Source: Mycobacterium sp. 4858 (GTDB lineage Bacteria; Actinomycetota; Actinomycetes; Mycobacteriales; Mycobacteriaceae). From it: DNA of 64,000 nt. The position numbers and the translations under genes were made by a program. The stretch is taken from NCBI RefSeq assembly GCF_900240975.1, contig NZ_LT968775.1:62001-126000 (forward strand). The letters are read 5' to 3'. The notes below the pieces were generated by a model. It was given only the letters and a program-made list of their open reading frames with translations. It ran no database searches and had not been told where the DNA came from. This document shows, piece by piece, positions 7,836 through 15,971 of the stretch (positions within the stretch are counted from its first letter, which is position 1; every line of letters starts with the position of its first letter).

Positions 7836-9560
7836 TTAGGCCGACGCGCGCTGGTCGTCGCCCGCCGCCGGCTGCTGGGGAGGCTGACCCTTGCGCAGCG
7901 TCGCCAGCAGCTCGCGGTACGGGCCGACGAGGTAGACGGTGTCGCCGCCCCGCAGCCAGGCGTCACGGCGCGGGTGGAGCTCGACGGGCGCGTCCTGGCG
8001 GGTGATCGCAATGACGCGCGTCTGCGTCGACAGTTCGAACATCTTCAGCCCGTCGAGCTCGCTGCCGGGCGCCACGTGCATCCCGCCGATCATGAACGAG
8101 CGCTGCCCGACGGAGAAGGTGCCCAGCACCTGCAGGCCCATCGCGGCGCCGATGAACCATGGCGCGGCCAGTTCGACGGTGGACCGGACGTTTTCGAAGC
8201 CGAACCGCTGCGCCACCGCGGCCCCCAGCGCACGGTCATAGACCCGGAGCACCAGGGGAACGTCGGGCCGCACGACTTCGGGCTTCACCCGGGGCCCGAG
8301 CATCTCGCGCAGCACGATCCCGGTCTCGATGTTGACCATGTCGTCCTGCGTCAGCACCGCCACCGCGCGGGCGTGGTCGACGCGCGCCGCCTCCAGCGTC
8401 TGGCGCAGCGTCGCGTCGCCGAAGATCACCGGCACGTCAAGGTCGGCCGCCGTCGACAGAAACCGGTTGTTCTCGTCCCGCTCGATCACCGCGACGTCGT
8501 ACCCGGCCGACCTCAAGTCGGCGATCACGCGGCTGCCGAACGAACCCAGCCCGACGACGATCACGTGATTGCGCAGGTGGCGCGCCCGGCGGCGGCCGAC
8601 CGAATGGGCGAAACGCCGCGATAGCAGCAGGTCGGCGATGAAGGCGACGAGAAGCGCGGTGGTCGTCACCCCGGCGAACATCAGCATGATGCTGAACAGC
8701 CGCAGCCAGGTGGGCTGCTGCAGGAAGCTGAAGTCGCCGTAACCCACCGTCGCGATCGTCTCGGTGCTGAAATACAGCGCGTCGAGCCACGTCATCTTCG
8801 GATGCGGCTGGTAGCTGAACCGCAGCACCACCGTCGACCCGATCAGCAGGCACGCCGCCGCCAGCAACGCTCTCGCGAACATCGGGTTGACGTCGTCACG
8901 CAGGGCGCGCGCGCCGTCGAGCGCCCTGCGCAGCCGGGTCAGGCGATATCGCGTCACCGTGGGCCGCGGAACCCTGATGCCGCGGGCGGCCAGTTCGTCG
9001 GCGGTGCCGATCATCGCGGTCCAGTCGCCGGCGTGGATCGGCAGGTCGCGGCCCGGACAGGACACGACCTCTCCCGGGGTGGCGCAGTTCTCGCCGTGGA
9101 TCACCGCCACCGGCGCCAGGTCGCCGTAGATCTCGCGCAGCGTCGCGCTGTACGGCGCCTCGGCGCCGGAGACGACGAACTCGATGCCCGCCGCCTCGAA
9201 CGGGTGCACGGTGTGCGCCAGACACGCCTCGACAACCGAGGGTGCCGCCAGGTCGGCGACGTCCAGGATCGCCCCGGGGCGCTTGTCCGCGGCCATGGCC
9301 GTGCGCAGCACGTCATTGGCCAGCCGCGCCACCACGCGCACGCCCGGGTTGGCCTTGCGTGCCAGCAGCGCGATTTCCAGGTTGGTCGCGTCGTCGTCCC
9401 CGACGCAGATCACGGCGAGAGCGCGGGTGACCCCGACGGTTTCGAGCTCACCGGCGGTGCGGACCTTGACGATGTGCATGCCGGCGGTGTTGAGCTCCTC
9501 GACGATCGTGGTGGCCAGCGCGTCGTCACCGCTGACGATGATGTGGCCGCGCATGGTCAC
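7836..9560 (-). CDS. Potassium channel with N- and C-terminal RCK/TrkA-N domains
   Basis: 574 residues. The order is an N-terminal Rossmann/RCK domain (about 4-190), a first membrane helix (229-247), the selectivity filter TVGYGD at 271-276, a second membrane helix (286-313), then a second RCK nucleotide-binding domain starting VIVVGLGSFGSRV (333-345) and a C-terminal TrkA-C-like region. This is a two-TM K+ channel pore placed between two regulatory domains, rather than the usual pore-RCK order of MthK. It probably sets K+ conductance in response to a nucleotide or ion. Start ATG 9560; ATG 9554 is equally possible. No partner Trk gene is adjacent. Confidence 0.88.
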   Translation of the reverse strand: MTMRGHIIVSGDDALATTIVEELNTAGMHIVKVRTAGELETVGVTRALAVICVGDDDATNLEIALLARKANPGVRVVARLANDVLRTAMAADKRPGAILDVADLAAPSVVEACLAHTVHPFEAAGIEFVVSGAEAPYSATLREIYGDLAPVAVIHGENCATPGEVVSCPGRDLPIHAGDWTAMIGTADELAARGIRVPRPTVTRYRLTRLRRALDGARALRDDVNPMFARALLAAACLLIGSTVVLRFSYQPHPKMTWLDALYFSTETIATVGYGDFSFLQQPTWLRLFSIMLMFAGVTTTALLVAFIADLLLSRRFAHSVGRRRARHLRNHVIVVGLGSFGSRVIADLRSAGYDVAVIERDENNRFLSTAADLDVPVIFGDATLRQTLEAARVDHARAVAVLTQDDMVNIETGIVLREMLGPRVKPEVVRPDVPLVLRVYDRALGAAVAQRFGFENVRSTVELAAPWFIGAAMGLQVLGTFSVGQRSFMIGGMHVAPGSELDGLKMFELSTQTRVIAITRQDAPVELHPRRDAWLRGGDTVYLVGPYRELLATLRKGQPPQQPAAGDDQRASA

Positions 9561-9719
9561 CCCCGCTCCCGGGCGTCCGGCATAACCCCCACCTCTGCTG
9601 ACGTTGGCGTTTTGTTCCTATGACTATCGGGCACCGTGCCGATTCATGCCAGCGCGACACCGGAGGCGGGGAAGGCGAGGTGAATTGCCACGGCGCCGCG
9701 CGCGAGATTCGATAGCGAT

Positions 9720-11015
9720 ATGACGCAGCCGGAACTGCCCGGGCCGCTTGCCGCCTTGACCCGGCTCATCTCGGAGCGCATCGCCGCGGCCGATTTCGCC
9801 GGGGCGTTGCCGCTGATGAACGAGCTGGTCGCGCTGTGCCGGCCGATCCTGGGGGAGCGCCATCCCAACGTGTTGGACATGGAGCTCGCGCTGGTGCACC
9901 TGCAGCTGCAGATGGGAGACCAGGCCGGGGCCTATGCCGCTCTCGAGCAGCTGGTACCCGAACTGGAGGAGGTGCTCGGCCGCAATCACATCACCACGTT
10001 GACGGCGCGTCACATGTTCGCCGACCGGCCGCAGCCCGAGGGGCGCGCCGCGCTGGCCGAATGGTCGCAGCTGCTGGCCGACGAAGAAGGCGTGCTGGGC
10101 GCCGAGCACCCGACCGTGCTGACGTCCAGGGACCGGGTGGCGCACCAGCTCAAGGAGCTCGGTGACTACCCGGGGGCCATCGCCGAGGGTGAGCGCGTCC
10201 TTGCCGCACGGCGCTTGGTGCTCGGTGAGCACCACGAGGACACGCTGGGGATGCGGTTGTCACTGGCGCAATGGCACGGCGAATCGGTGGACGCCGCCGG
10301 CGCCATGGCCCAACTCGAGTCGCTGGTCGAGGTGATGCGAGAGAAGCTGGGGCACGACCACCGCCACACGCTGATCGCGCGGCACACGATCGCGCTGTGG
10401 GAGTCCGAACCCGAGGATTACCGGGACAAGGTCGCCACCTGGCAAGCCCTGGCCGACGACGAAGCCCGGGTCTTCGGTGACGACAGCCCCCTCACCGTCG
10501 CCGCCCAAGAGGAACTGGCGAAGTGGCGGGACCGTGTCGAGGACCTCCGCTGGGTGGCCGAGATGCGCGACCGGGTCGAAGAATCCACCAAGCGCCGCTT
10601 CAGGGCCAAACAACAAGCGACGCAACGGTTTTCGAATGGCGAATACCTGCGGTGCTGGCTTGCCGAGCGGGGTGCCCAATTCCCGGTGTGGGCAAGCCAT
10701 TACGGCGGCGATGCCGTCTGGGACTTCTCCCCGGCGTCCCTCGACGCGCTGGAAGAGCTGGTCGTTCAGAAGGCTCCGACACCCGAACAGCTCCTGGACG
10801 AGGAACGCAATGCGCCGTTCCTCGACGGCGCGGTGTGGTATCTCGGCGAGGTGCTGCGCCGCGGACGATCTCTGCCCTGGGAATACACCCGCGGCGAAAC
10901 GGCGGATCCCACCGTCGGACCCGTCGACGTCTTCGGGGCCCTCACCAGCGTGTTGCATTCCGTCGACCGCGGTGCGCTGCGCCGGACGTACGACCGCTTC
11001 ACGGCCCCCCGGTAA
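9720..11015 (+). CDS. TPR (kinesin-light-chain-like) repeat protein with unknown C-terminal domain
   Basis: 431 residues. Six copies of a motif LGxxHPxTLxxRxxxA begin at residues 45, 86, 126, 168, 210 and 252, giving a period of 40-42 residues typical of kinesin-light-chain-type TPRs. After a charged linker (about 265-300) comes a compact domain of about 130 residues (YLRCWLAERGAQFPVW, DGAVWYLGEVLRRG, LPWEY) that I do not recognise. No signal peptide or membrane segment is seen. TPR arrays bind proteins, so an adaptor or sensor role is likely, but partner and process are unknown. It is divergent from the channel gene, with 159 bp between. Confidence 0.8.
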   Translation: MTQPELPGPLAALTRLISERIAAADFAGALPLMNELVALCRPILGERHPNVLDMELALVHLQLQMGDQAGAYAALEQLVPELEEVLGRNHITTLTARHMFADRPQPEGRAALAEWSQLLADEEGVLGAEHPTVLTSRDRVAHQLKELGDYPGAIAEGERVLAARRLVLGEHHEDTLGMRLSLAQWHGESVDAAGAMAQLESLVEVMREKLGHDHRHTLIARHTIALWESEPEDYRDKVATWQALADDEARVFGDDSPLTVAAQEELAKWRDRVEDLRWVAEMRDRVEESTKRRFRAKQQATQRFSNGEYLRCWLAERGAQFPVWASHYGGDAVWDFSPASLDALEELVVQKAPTPEQLLDEERNAPFLDGAVWYLGEVLRRGRSLPWEYTRGETADPTVGPVDVFGALTSVLHSVDRGALRRTYDRFTAPR

Positions 11016-11051
11016 CGGGACGCGTCGTGGGCCGGCAGTGATACTGGGCGG

Positions 11052-11588
11052 GTGCACTTCATCGAATGCGTCGCGTCCCGCGAGGTCTACCGGAGCCAAT
11101 GGATGGTGCTCCGCGAAGACGACATCCGTCGCCCGGACGGCAGCCCCGGCATTTACGGCGTGGTGGACAAACCCGACTATGCGCTGGTGATGCCGTTCGA
11201 CGGGGACCGCTTCCGGCTGGTCGAGCAGTTTCGGTACCCGCTCGGGGCGCGACGCTGGGAATTCCCGCAAGGAACCGCACCCGGTTTGGCGGACACGGAC
11301 CCCTCCGAGCTGGCCGCGCGTGAGTTGCGCGAGGAAACGGGATTGAGTGCGACGTCGTTCGAAGTCCTCGGCCAGCTCGACGTCGCACCGGGCATGACGA
11401 GCCAGCGCGGGTGGGTGTTCCTGGCCACCGGAATCGTCGAGGGCGAGCCGGACCTCGAGCACGAGGAACAGGACCTGCGCAGCGCCTGGTTCGACCGCGA
11501 GGACGTCGAGCAGATGATCCGTTCCGGAGTGATCGCCGACGCACAGTCCGTCGCCGCCTACAGCCTGTTCCTGCTGCGACGGCCATGA
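11052..11588 (+). CDS. Nudix hydrolase (ADP-ribose pyrophosphatase-like)
   Basis: 178 residues from GTG 11052. The Nudix helix is seen as SELAARELREETGL, containing the REUXEEXGU core that binds the metal. It is preceded by RRWEFPQGTAPG, the usual strand and glycine of NUDT5-like enzymes. QFRYPLGARRWEFP resembles ADP-ribose pyrophosphatases, which split ADP-sugars into AMP and sugar phosphate, but the substrate cannot be fixed. The gene follows the TPR gene by 36 bp on the same strand and may share its transcript. Confidence 0.88.
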   Translation: MHFIECVASREVYRSQWMVLREDDIRRPDGSPGIYGVVDKPDYALVMPFDGDRFRLVEQFRYPLGARRWEFPQGTAPGLADTDPSELAARELREETGLSATSFEVLGQLDVAPGMTSQRGWVFLATGIVEGEPDLEHEEQDLRSAWFDREDVEQMIRSGVIADAQSVAAYSLFLLRRP

Positions 11589-11619
11589 CGCAATGCGGGG
11601 ACCCGCCGCGTCCCGCGTG

Positions 11620-12312
11620 TCACTGGTTGGGCGCGGGCGTCATCGAGGCGATGTAATAGACCTCGTGCCCGGTGGGGTAGCCGCCGCCGTTGGTGGCGAT
11701 GTGAACGTGGTCGTAGTGGTTGAGGGTTTCCGACCCGAGGTCGGCCGTCCAGCTTCCCCCTCCGACGCCCGGATAGATCTTCTGCCGCCAGATCACGTGG
11801 TTGATTCCCCAGCGCTTCGCGTTCGCCAAGGCGTACCCGGCGATCTGGTTGCCCAGCTCGATGCCCTCGGGGGTGTTGTGGTTCGGGATCATCACGTCGA
11901 TCGCCAACCCGTTGGGGTGCCACGGCAAGGGGTCTTCGCGGTACCCGTAGATCGTCTTGATCTGCGGAAACAGCACGCTGATGGCTCGCTCCGCCCAGAT
12001 CGTCTTGACCTGGAGCCGGTCCTCCGAGGCCAGGCCGCGGGGCAACGCGACCTGGAACTGCTGGGCGGCGGCGGGCGCGTTCGCGGCCAGCATCTCGACT
12101 TCCGCGGGAGTGGCGGTGTGCGGGTTGTCGATGAGTGGCGCGGCGGCGTTGGTAGGTGCGGCGGATGCGGTCGTGGGGGCCGCCGCCAGCGCGTTCGGCG
12201 CGCAGCATCGCGGCTTCGTGTCTTGGGCGTAGATCATGCCGGCCGCAAGTGCGAGCGAGCCCAGGATCGCCAGCCAGCGCCCACGGCCGTTGGCTAACAC
12301 GTTCTTGCCCAC
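11620..12312 (-). CDS. Secreted or membrane-anchored protein with peptidase M15/VanY-like fold
   Basis: 230 residues from GTG 12312. An N-terminal hydrophobic helix (RGRWLAILGSLALAAGMIYA) is a signal peptide or anchor, followed by an Ala/Pro/Thr-rich linker with a CC pair. The C-terminal domain has HPNGLAIDVMIP, which fits the HxxGxAxD zinc/substrate motif of D-Ala-D-Ala carboxypeptidases, and NHYDHVHIATNGGG near the end as the HxH ligand. Mycobacteria carry several related proteins of unproven activity. A cell-wall peptide target is an inference. The longer in-frame reading from 12486 is rejected because it would overlap the promoter and start of the divergent gene at 12420. Confidence 0.75.
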   Translation of the reverse strand: MGKNVLANGRGRWLAILGSLALAAGMIYAQDTKPRCCAPNALAAAPTTASAAPTNAAAPLIDNPHTATPAEVEMLAANAPAAAQQFQVALPRGLASEDRLQVKTIWAERAISVLFPQIKTIYGYREDPLPWHPNGLAIDVMIPNHNTPEGIELGNQIAGYALANAKRWGINHVIWRQKIYPGVGGGSWTADLGSETLNHYDHVHIATNGGGYPTGHEVYYIASMTPAPNQ

Positions 12313-12407
12313 GACCAGCAGCTTAGTGTCGTGGGCGACGCCTGTGGTGGGATTGGCGTTGGTTTTTCGGCTCGCGTGAACAGGCCCTACGCGGCCCAGG
12401 CTCGGGT

Positions 12408-12413
12408 CACAAT
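12408..12413 (+). promoter_or_regulatory. -10 box of leaderless DDN-like gene
   Basis: CACAAT lies 6 bases before ATG 12420, identical in sequence to the box at 5564. No ribosome site is present between box and start. Confidence 0.45.
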
Positions 12414-12419
12414 GACACC

Positions 12420-12920
12420 ATGCCCGGCCAGTCCTTCGACGATGCCAACGCATTCCACCGGATGATGCGGCGCTTCGCGTCGACACCCGTGGGTGTCGCG
12501 CTGCTGCGTCCCACCGCGCACCACCTCGACCGGCTCATCGCCCGGGTCAGCGGGGGCAGGACCAGCTTCGCCGGGCTGGCGACCGGCATCCCCGTGGTCA
12601 TGCTCACCACCACCGGCGCGAGATCCGGTGAGCCGCGCACCGTCGCCGTGTACGGAATCCCGCACCCGGACGGTCTGGCCCTCATCGCGTCCAACTTCGG
12701 CGGCGCCAAGCACCCTTCGTGGTACCACAACCTCAAGGCCCACCCCGAAGCGACGGTGGCCATCGGTCGGGATAGATGGCACGCGAACGCGCGGCTCGCC
12801 GCGCCCGGCGAACGCGACGAGATCTGGGCGAAAGGCCTTGAGCTGTATCCGGGGTGGCGCAAGTACGAAGCGCGGGCCGGAGCGCGCCACATCGAGGCGT
12901 TTGTCCTGGCTCGAGCGTGA
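12420..12920 (+). CDS. Deazaflavin (F420)-dependent nitroreductase family protein (DDN-like)
   Basis: A 166-residue split-barrel protein of the DDN/Rv3547 family. Family markers are TGIPVVMLTTTGARSGEPRT, which binds F420, and SNFGGAKHPSWYHNLKAHPE with the active-site tyrosine/tryptophan region, ending in a short helix and YEARAGARHIEAFVL. Members reduce quinones or nitro-drugs with reduced F420; the physiological substrate here is not known. It is divergent from the secreted protein at 12312. Confidence 0.9.
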   Translation: MPGQSFDDANAFHRMMRRFASTPVGVALLRPTAHHLDRLIARVSGGRTSFAGLATGIPVVMLTTTGARSGEPRTVAVYGIPHPDGLALIASNFGGAKHPSWYHNLKAHPEATVAIGRDRWHANARLAAPGERDEIWAKGLELYPGWRKYEARAGARHIEAFVLARA

Positions 12921-13017
12921 GGCGGCTGACCCGGGACCCCACCGATAAGCTGGCGACCGACTCAAATCTGTTCGAGGCGAGTCGCATACATCGGTCACCC
13001 TCGACTGAAGGACTTCC

Positions 13018-13062
13018 ATGAGCTCGCTGCGCTGCCTGGGATGCGGTGCGGACGGTGGGTAA
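13018..13062 (+). CDS. Possible 14-codon upstream ORF overlapping the phosphatase-like gene
   Basis: An ATG at 13018 follows GAAGGA by 5-6 bases, a better ribosome site than the downstream gene has. It reads MSSLRCLGCGADGG, then TAA at 13060. It overlaps the GTG start at 13046 in another frame. It could be a coupling or attenuating leader peptide (it contains a CLGC pair), or the true N-terminus of the next gene separated by a frameshift. Expression is unproven. Confidence 0.35.
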   Translation: MSSLRCLGCGADGG

Positions 13063-14038
13063 CCCTCGGCTGCACGTCGCGTTCGTATGCAGTTTCAACC
13101 GCGCTCGATCGGTGATGGCCGCGGCGCTGTTCGCCGAGCAGCTGCGGGAGCGTGGCCTGGAAGATGTGGTGCGGGTCTCCAGTGCGGGCACCCTCGCGTG
13201 GGTGGGCGATACGGCCGATGAGCAAGCGTGCTCGGTGCTGTCCGCGAGTGGTTATCCCGCGCCGGCGGACCATCGGGCCGCGCTGGTCGGTCCTGAGCAC
13301 CTCGCAGCCGATCTGGTGGTGGCGTTGGGCCGCGAACATGTGGAGGTGTTGCGGGAGCGTGGCGTTGACGACGCCCGGCTCAGGTGCGTCGACGTCCGGA
13401 ACCCGGTCTTTGGCGCCGACTTCGAGCACGCCTTGGCGGCGATCGAGGCCGCGATGCCCGGGCTGCACGAATGGCTGGACGACCGGCTGATCGCACCCGG
13501 TTTCGGCCGCCTGGAAACCGCCGTCGGCTTTCGCTTTTGGACGGGAATGGCCGGGGATGTGCTGAGATCCCCGTATTACGGCGAAATGGCCTGGCCGACG
13601 AAATGGTCCGCCGCCGAATGCCGCTACAACCCGGCGCACGTGCCGCCGGCGCCGGAGTGCGAGTGCGGATGGTACGCCGATATCGAGGTCGCGGATGTGA
13701 TCGCGCGGGCGCGCGGGTTCCCGAGGGTGGCGCAGCTGGCCTCGCGAGCGGCGCCGCAACTGAAGGTCACGGATGCGCCGTGGTCGTATCTGGTTGTCGG
13801 CAAGGTTGTCCTGCATGACGTGCTGCCGTTCCGGCCGCCGCCGACGATGAAGATCAGCCCCCGTGCCGAGTATCGGGCGCGCGTGGGCGGCATCGTCGAG
13901 CTGGGACTCCTCGACACCGACGGAGGGCCGGAGGCCATGGCGTTCGGCCAGGAGTTGTCGGACAGGTACGAGGTCGAAGTCCTGGACATCAGCGATCGCG
14001 GGGAGCTTGGCGAATGTGCCCCCGGCGTCGGCGGGTGA
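13046..14038 (+). CDS. Low-molecular-weight tyrosine-phosphatase-like domain fused to an unknown C-terminal domain
   Basis: 330 residues from GTG 13046 (GTG 13055 is possible). Residues 9-160 look like an LMW protein tyrosine phosphatase/arsenate reductase domain. The P-loop CSFNRARS supplies the C(X)5R pair Cys15/Arg21, and SSAGTLAWVGD and ALGREHVEVLRE follow. The general-acid loop, normally DP, reads VRNPVFG here, so the catalytic Asp is apparently Asn. Residues 165-330 do not match a family I know and include clustered cysteines (AECRYNP, ECECGWYAD). It could be an inactive or altered phosphatase. It is convergent with the hydrolase gene at 14060. Confidence 0.7.
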   Translation: MRTVGNPRLHVAFVCSFNRARSVMAAALFAEQLRERGLEDVVRVSSAGTLAWVGDTADEQACSVLSASGYPAPADHRAALVGPEHLAADLVVALGREHVEVLRERGVDDARLRCVDVRNPVFGADFEHALAAIEAAMPGLHEWLDDRLIAPGFGRLETAVGFRFWTGMAGDVLRSPYYGEMAWPTKWSAAECRYNPAHVPPAPECECGWYADIEVADVIARARGFPRVAQLASRAAPQLKVTDAPWSYLVVGKVVLHDVLPFRPPPTMKISPRAEYRARVGGIVELGLLDTDGGPEAMAFGQELSDRYEVEVLDISDRGELGECAPGVGG

Positions 14039-14059
14039 GCATCGCATCGGCTGGTTTGC

Positions 14060-14833
14060 CTACTTGACGTAGCTGTTGTCACCCAGGTACGCGTCGGCCC
14101 AGGCGCCGATGATCCGCCCCGCCCGGTGCGCCTGGCCACGAGCGGTGAGAAAGTGATCGGACCCCTCCAGCGAGACGAAGCTGCGGGGATGACGGGCCAA
14201 GCGGAAGATCTCGCTCGCGTTCTCGATGCCGACCGTGTTGTCGGTGGGCGAGTGCAGGATCAGCAGCGGCAGGCGCAAATCCCTGATCTTGTCGCGCAGG
14301 TGGGCCCGGCGAACATCCTCGACGAATGCCCGCTTGAGCGTCAGCGTGCGTCCACCGACCATCCATTCGGCGCTGCCCTCGGTCAGACAGCGGTCGACGA
14401 CTGCGTCGTAATGCTTTTCGACGTGGCTCGGGTCGACCGGTGCGGCGACCGTCACCACCGACCGCACTCCGGGCGATTGCCGAGCCGCGGCGAGCACCGC
14501 CGCGCCGCCCCACGAGTGCCCGATCAGGATGTCGGCCGGGGTTCCGCGGCTTGTCATGAATTCGCACGCCTTGGCGATGTCGTGGACCTTGACGGTGAAC
14601 GACCCGTCGCCCCAGTCGCCCTCGGATCCGCCGAGGCCGAGCGCGTCGAAGCGCAGCATGCCGATGCCGTCGGCGGCCAGTTGCTTGCAGATCCTCGCCG
14701 CGGCGGGCGAGTCCTTGCCGAGCGTGAAGCCGTGCGCGAACACGCCCCAGCCGCGCACCGCTCCGTCGGGCACCTCGATGACGCCGGCCAGCTGCGCGCC
14801 CGTGGAGCCCTGGAAAGTGATGCGTTCGCCCAT
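14060..14833 (-). CDS. Alpha/beta hydrolase (dienelactone/serine-aminopeptidase-like)
   Basis: 257 residues. A catalytic triad can be placed: serine in GHSWGGAA, aspartate in LHSPTDNTVG and histidine in EGSDHFLT. The oxyanion strand is VFAHGFTLGKDSPAA. The family resembles YfhR/OsmC-associated esterases of unknown natural substrate. It lies 70 bp downstream of the Zn-dependent dehydrogenase gene on the same strand and could be the last gene of the phosphonatase-like transcript, though the gap makes this uncertain. Confidence 0.85.
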   Translation of the reverse strand: MGERITFQGSTGAQLAGVIEVPDGAVRGWGVFAHGFTLGKDSPAAARICKQLAADGIGMLRFDALGLGGSEGDWGDGSFTVKVHDIAKACEFMTSRGTPADILIGHSWGGAAVLAAARQSPGVRSVVTVAAPVDPSHVEKHYDAVVDRCLTEGSAEWMVGGRTLTLKRAFVEDVRRAHLRDKIRDLRLPLLILHSPTDNTVGIENASEIFRLARHPRSFVSLEGSDHFLTARGQAHRAGRIIGAWADAYLGDNSYVK

Positions 14834-14903
14834 GCCGATGATCTAACCTGCCTCGGACGATGCTCGAAAGGCCGAGGCATTCGTTCTCGTCCGGAGTTAA
14901 GGC

Positions 14904-15971
14904 CTAGGGCGCGACCGAATATCGCGGCGAGGGGCCGGGGCAGCCGACGAGCAGGCTCGCGACGTCCGCGAGCGGCCGGGGCTGGGCAACCAGCTCCGCC
15001 CACGGAAACCGGTCGTGGGTTGCGAGCAGAAAGCTCAGCGCCGCACTGAGGTGCCGCGGCTCGTAATTGTGCACGCCGAAGATCGACAGCTGCCGGCGAA
15101 CGACTTGCTCGGGGTCGAGCGCGATGGCGCCGTTGGGCGCGACGGAACCGGCGAGGACAGCGACGCCCTGGCCGTCCAACGCGGTTAATCCGGCCTGCAA
15201 GGCCGCCGATGAGCCGGAGAACTCCAACAAGACGTCGTAGCTTCCCACGTCGTGTGCCGATGGCGCCTCGTCGGTGGCGCCGAATTGCCTTGCCAGCTGC
15301 CTTCTTTCGGTGCTGGGATCGATCGCCGTGACCGCCGAAGCGCCGGCCGAGGCCGTAGCCGCGACAGCGCTGAGTCCGAGCATGCCGACCCCTACGACGT
15401 TAACCCGCTTGCCGGCCAGTGGCCCCGCGCGGTCGATCACCGCCATGACCGTCGCCGTCGCGCACGCGGCGGGAGCGGCGGCGGCGTCACTGAGGTCGTC
15501 GTCGACGACCGCGATCGCCAAGTTGCTTGGCAGAAAGACATATTCGGCGTAGGAGCCGGACAACGCCCAGTCCGAGTCGAGCGCCTCGTGCCCGGCCTTG
15601 CGGACTGTGCGGCATTTGGCGGTGACCCCGGCGCGGCAGCGGTCACAGGTTCGGCAGGGCAGCGTGATCGACCAGATGACGCGTTGCCCGGGGTGTAGGT
15701 CATGGCCGTCGACGTCGCGCCTGCCTGCTTGTCCGACGGCAACGATCTCACCGACGGCCTCGTGGCCAAGGATCGACGGGCACGGTTGCACGCGACGGCC
15801 GCTGACGGTGTGCCGGTCGCTGCCGCACACGGTGGCCAGGCGCACCCGGACGAGCACGTCGGCCGGGCCCAGTGGCGGCACCGCCACGCGCTCGACGGTG
15901 ATTCGGTCACCGCCGCGCCATACTGCCGCGGCGGTGGTGTCGATCCGCCGGTCGAGGGTTGCGCTGGTCAT
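14904..15971 (-). CDS. Zinc-dependent alcohol dehydrogenase, phosphonate-catabolism-associated type (HpnZ-like)
   Basis: 355 residues, medium-chain dehydrogenase. The catalytic zinc cysteine is in TVCGSDRH, with GHEAVGE following. The structural zinc site is CRTCDRCRAGVTAKC with four cysteines. The Rossmann motif is VNVVGVGMLGLSAVA. It overlaps the HAD gene by 4 bases (ATGA), so the two are translationally coupled. The family has been proposed as phosphonate-associated purely from neighbourhoods, and that is also the basis here. It may oxidise a hydroxyalkyl-phosphonate or an aldehyde/alcohol derived from one. The ATG at 15971 is chosen for the coupling; the reading frame stays open far upstream without homology. 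Confidence 0.82.
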   Translation of the reverse strand: MTSATLDRRIDTTAAAVWRGGDRITVERVAVPPLGPADVLVRVRLATVCGSDRHTVSGRRVQPCPSILGHEAVGEIVAVGQAGRRDVDGHDLHPGQRVIWSITLPCRTCDRCRAGVTAKCRTVRKAGHEALDSDWALSGSYAEYVFLPSNLAIAVVDDDLSDAAAAPAACATATVMAVIDRAGPLAGKRVNVVGVGMLGLSAVAATASAGASAVTAIDPSTERRQLARQFGATDEAPSAHDVGSYDVLLEFSGSSAALQAGLTALDGQGVAVLAGSVAPNGAIALDPEQVVRRQLSIFGVHNYEPRHLSAALSFLLATHDRFPWAELVAQPRPLADVASLLVGCPGPSPRYSVAP

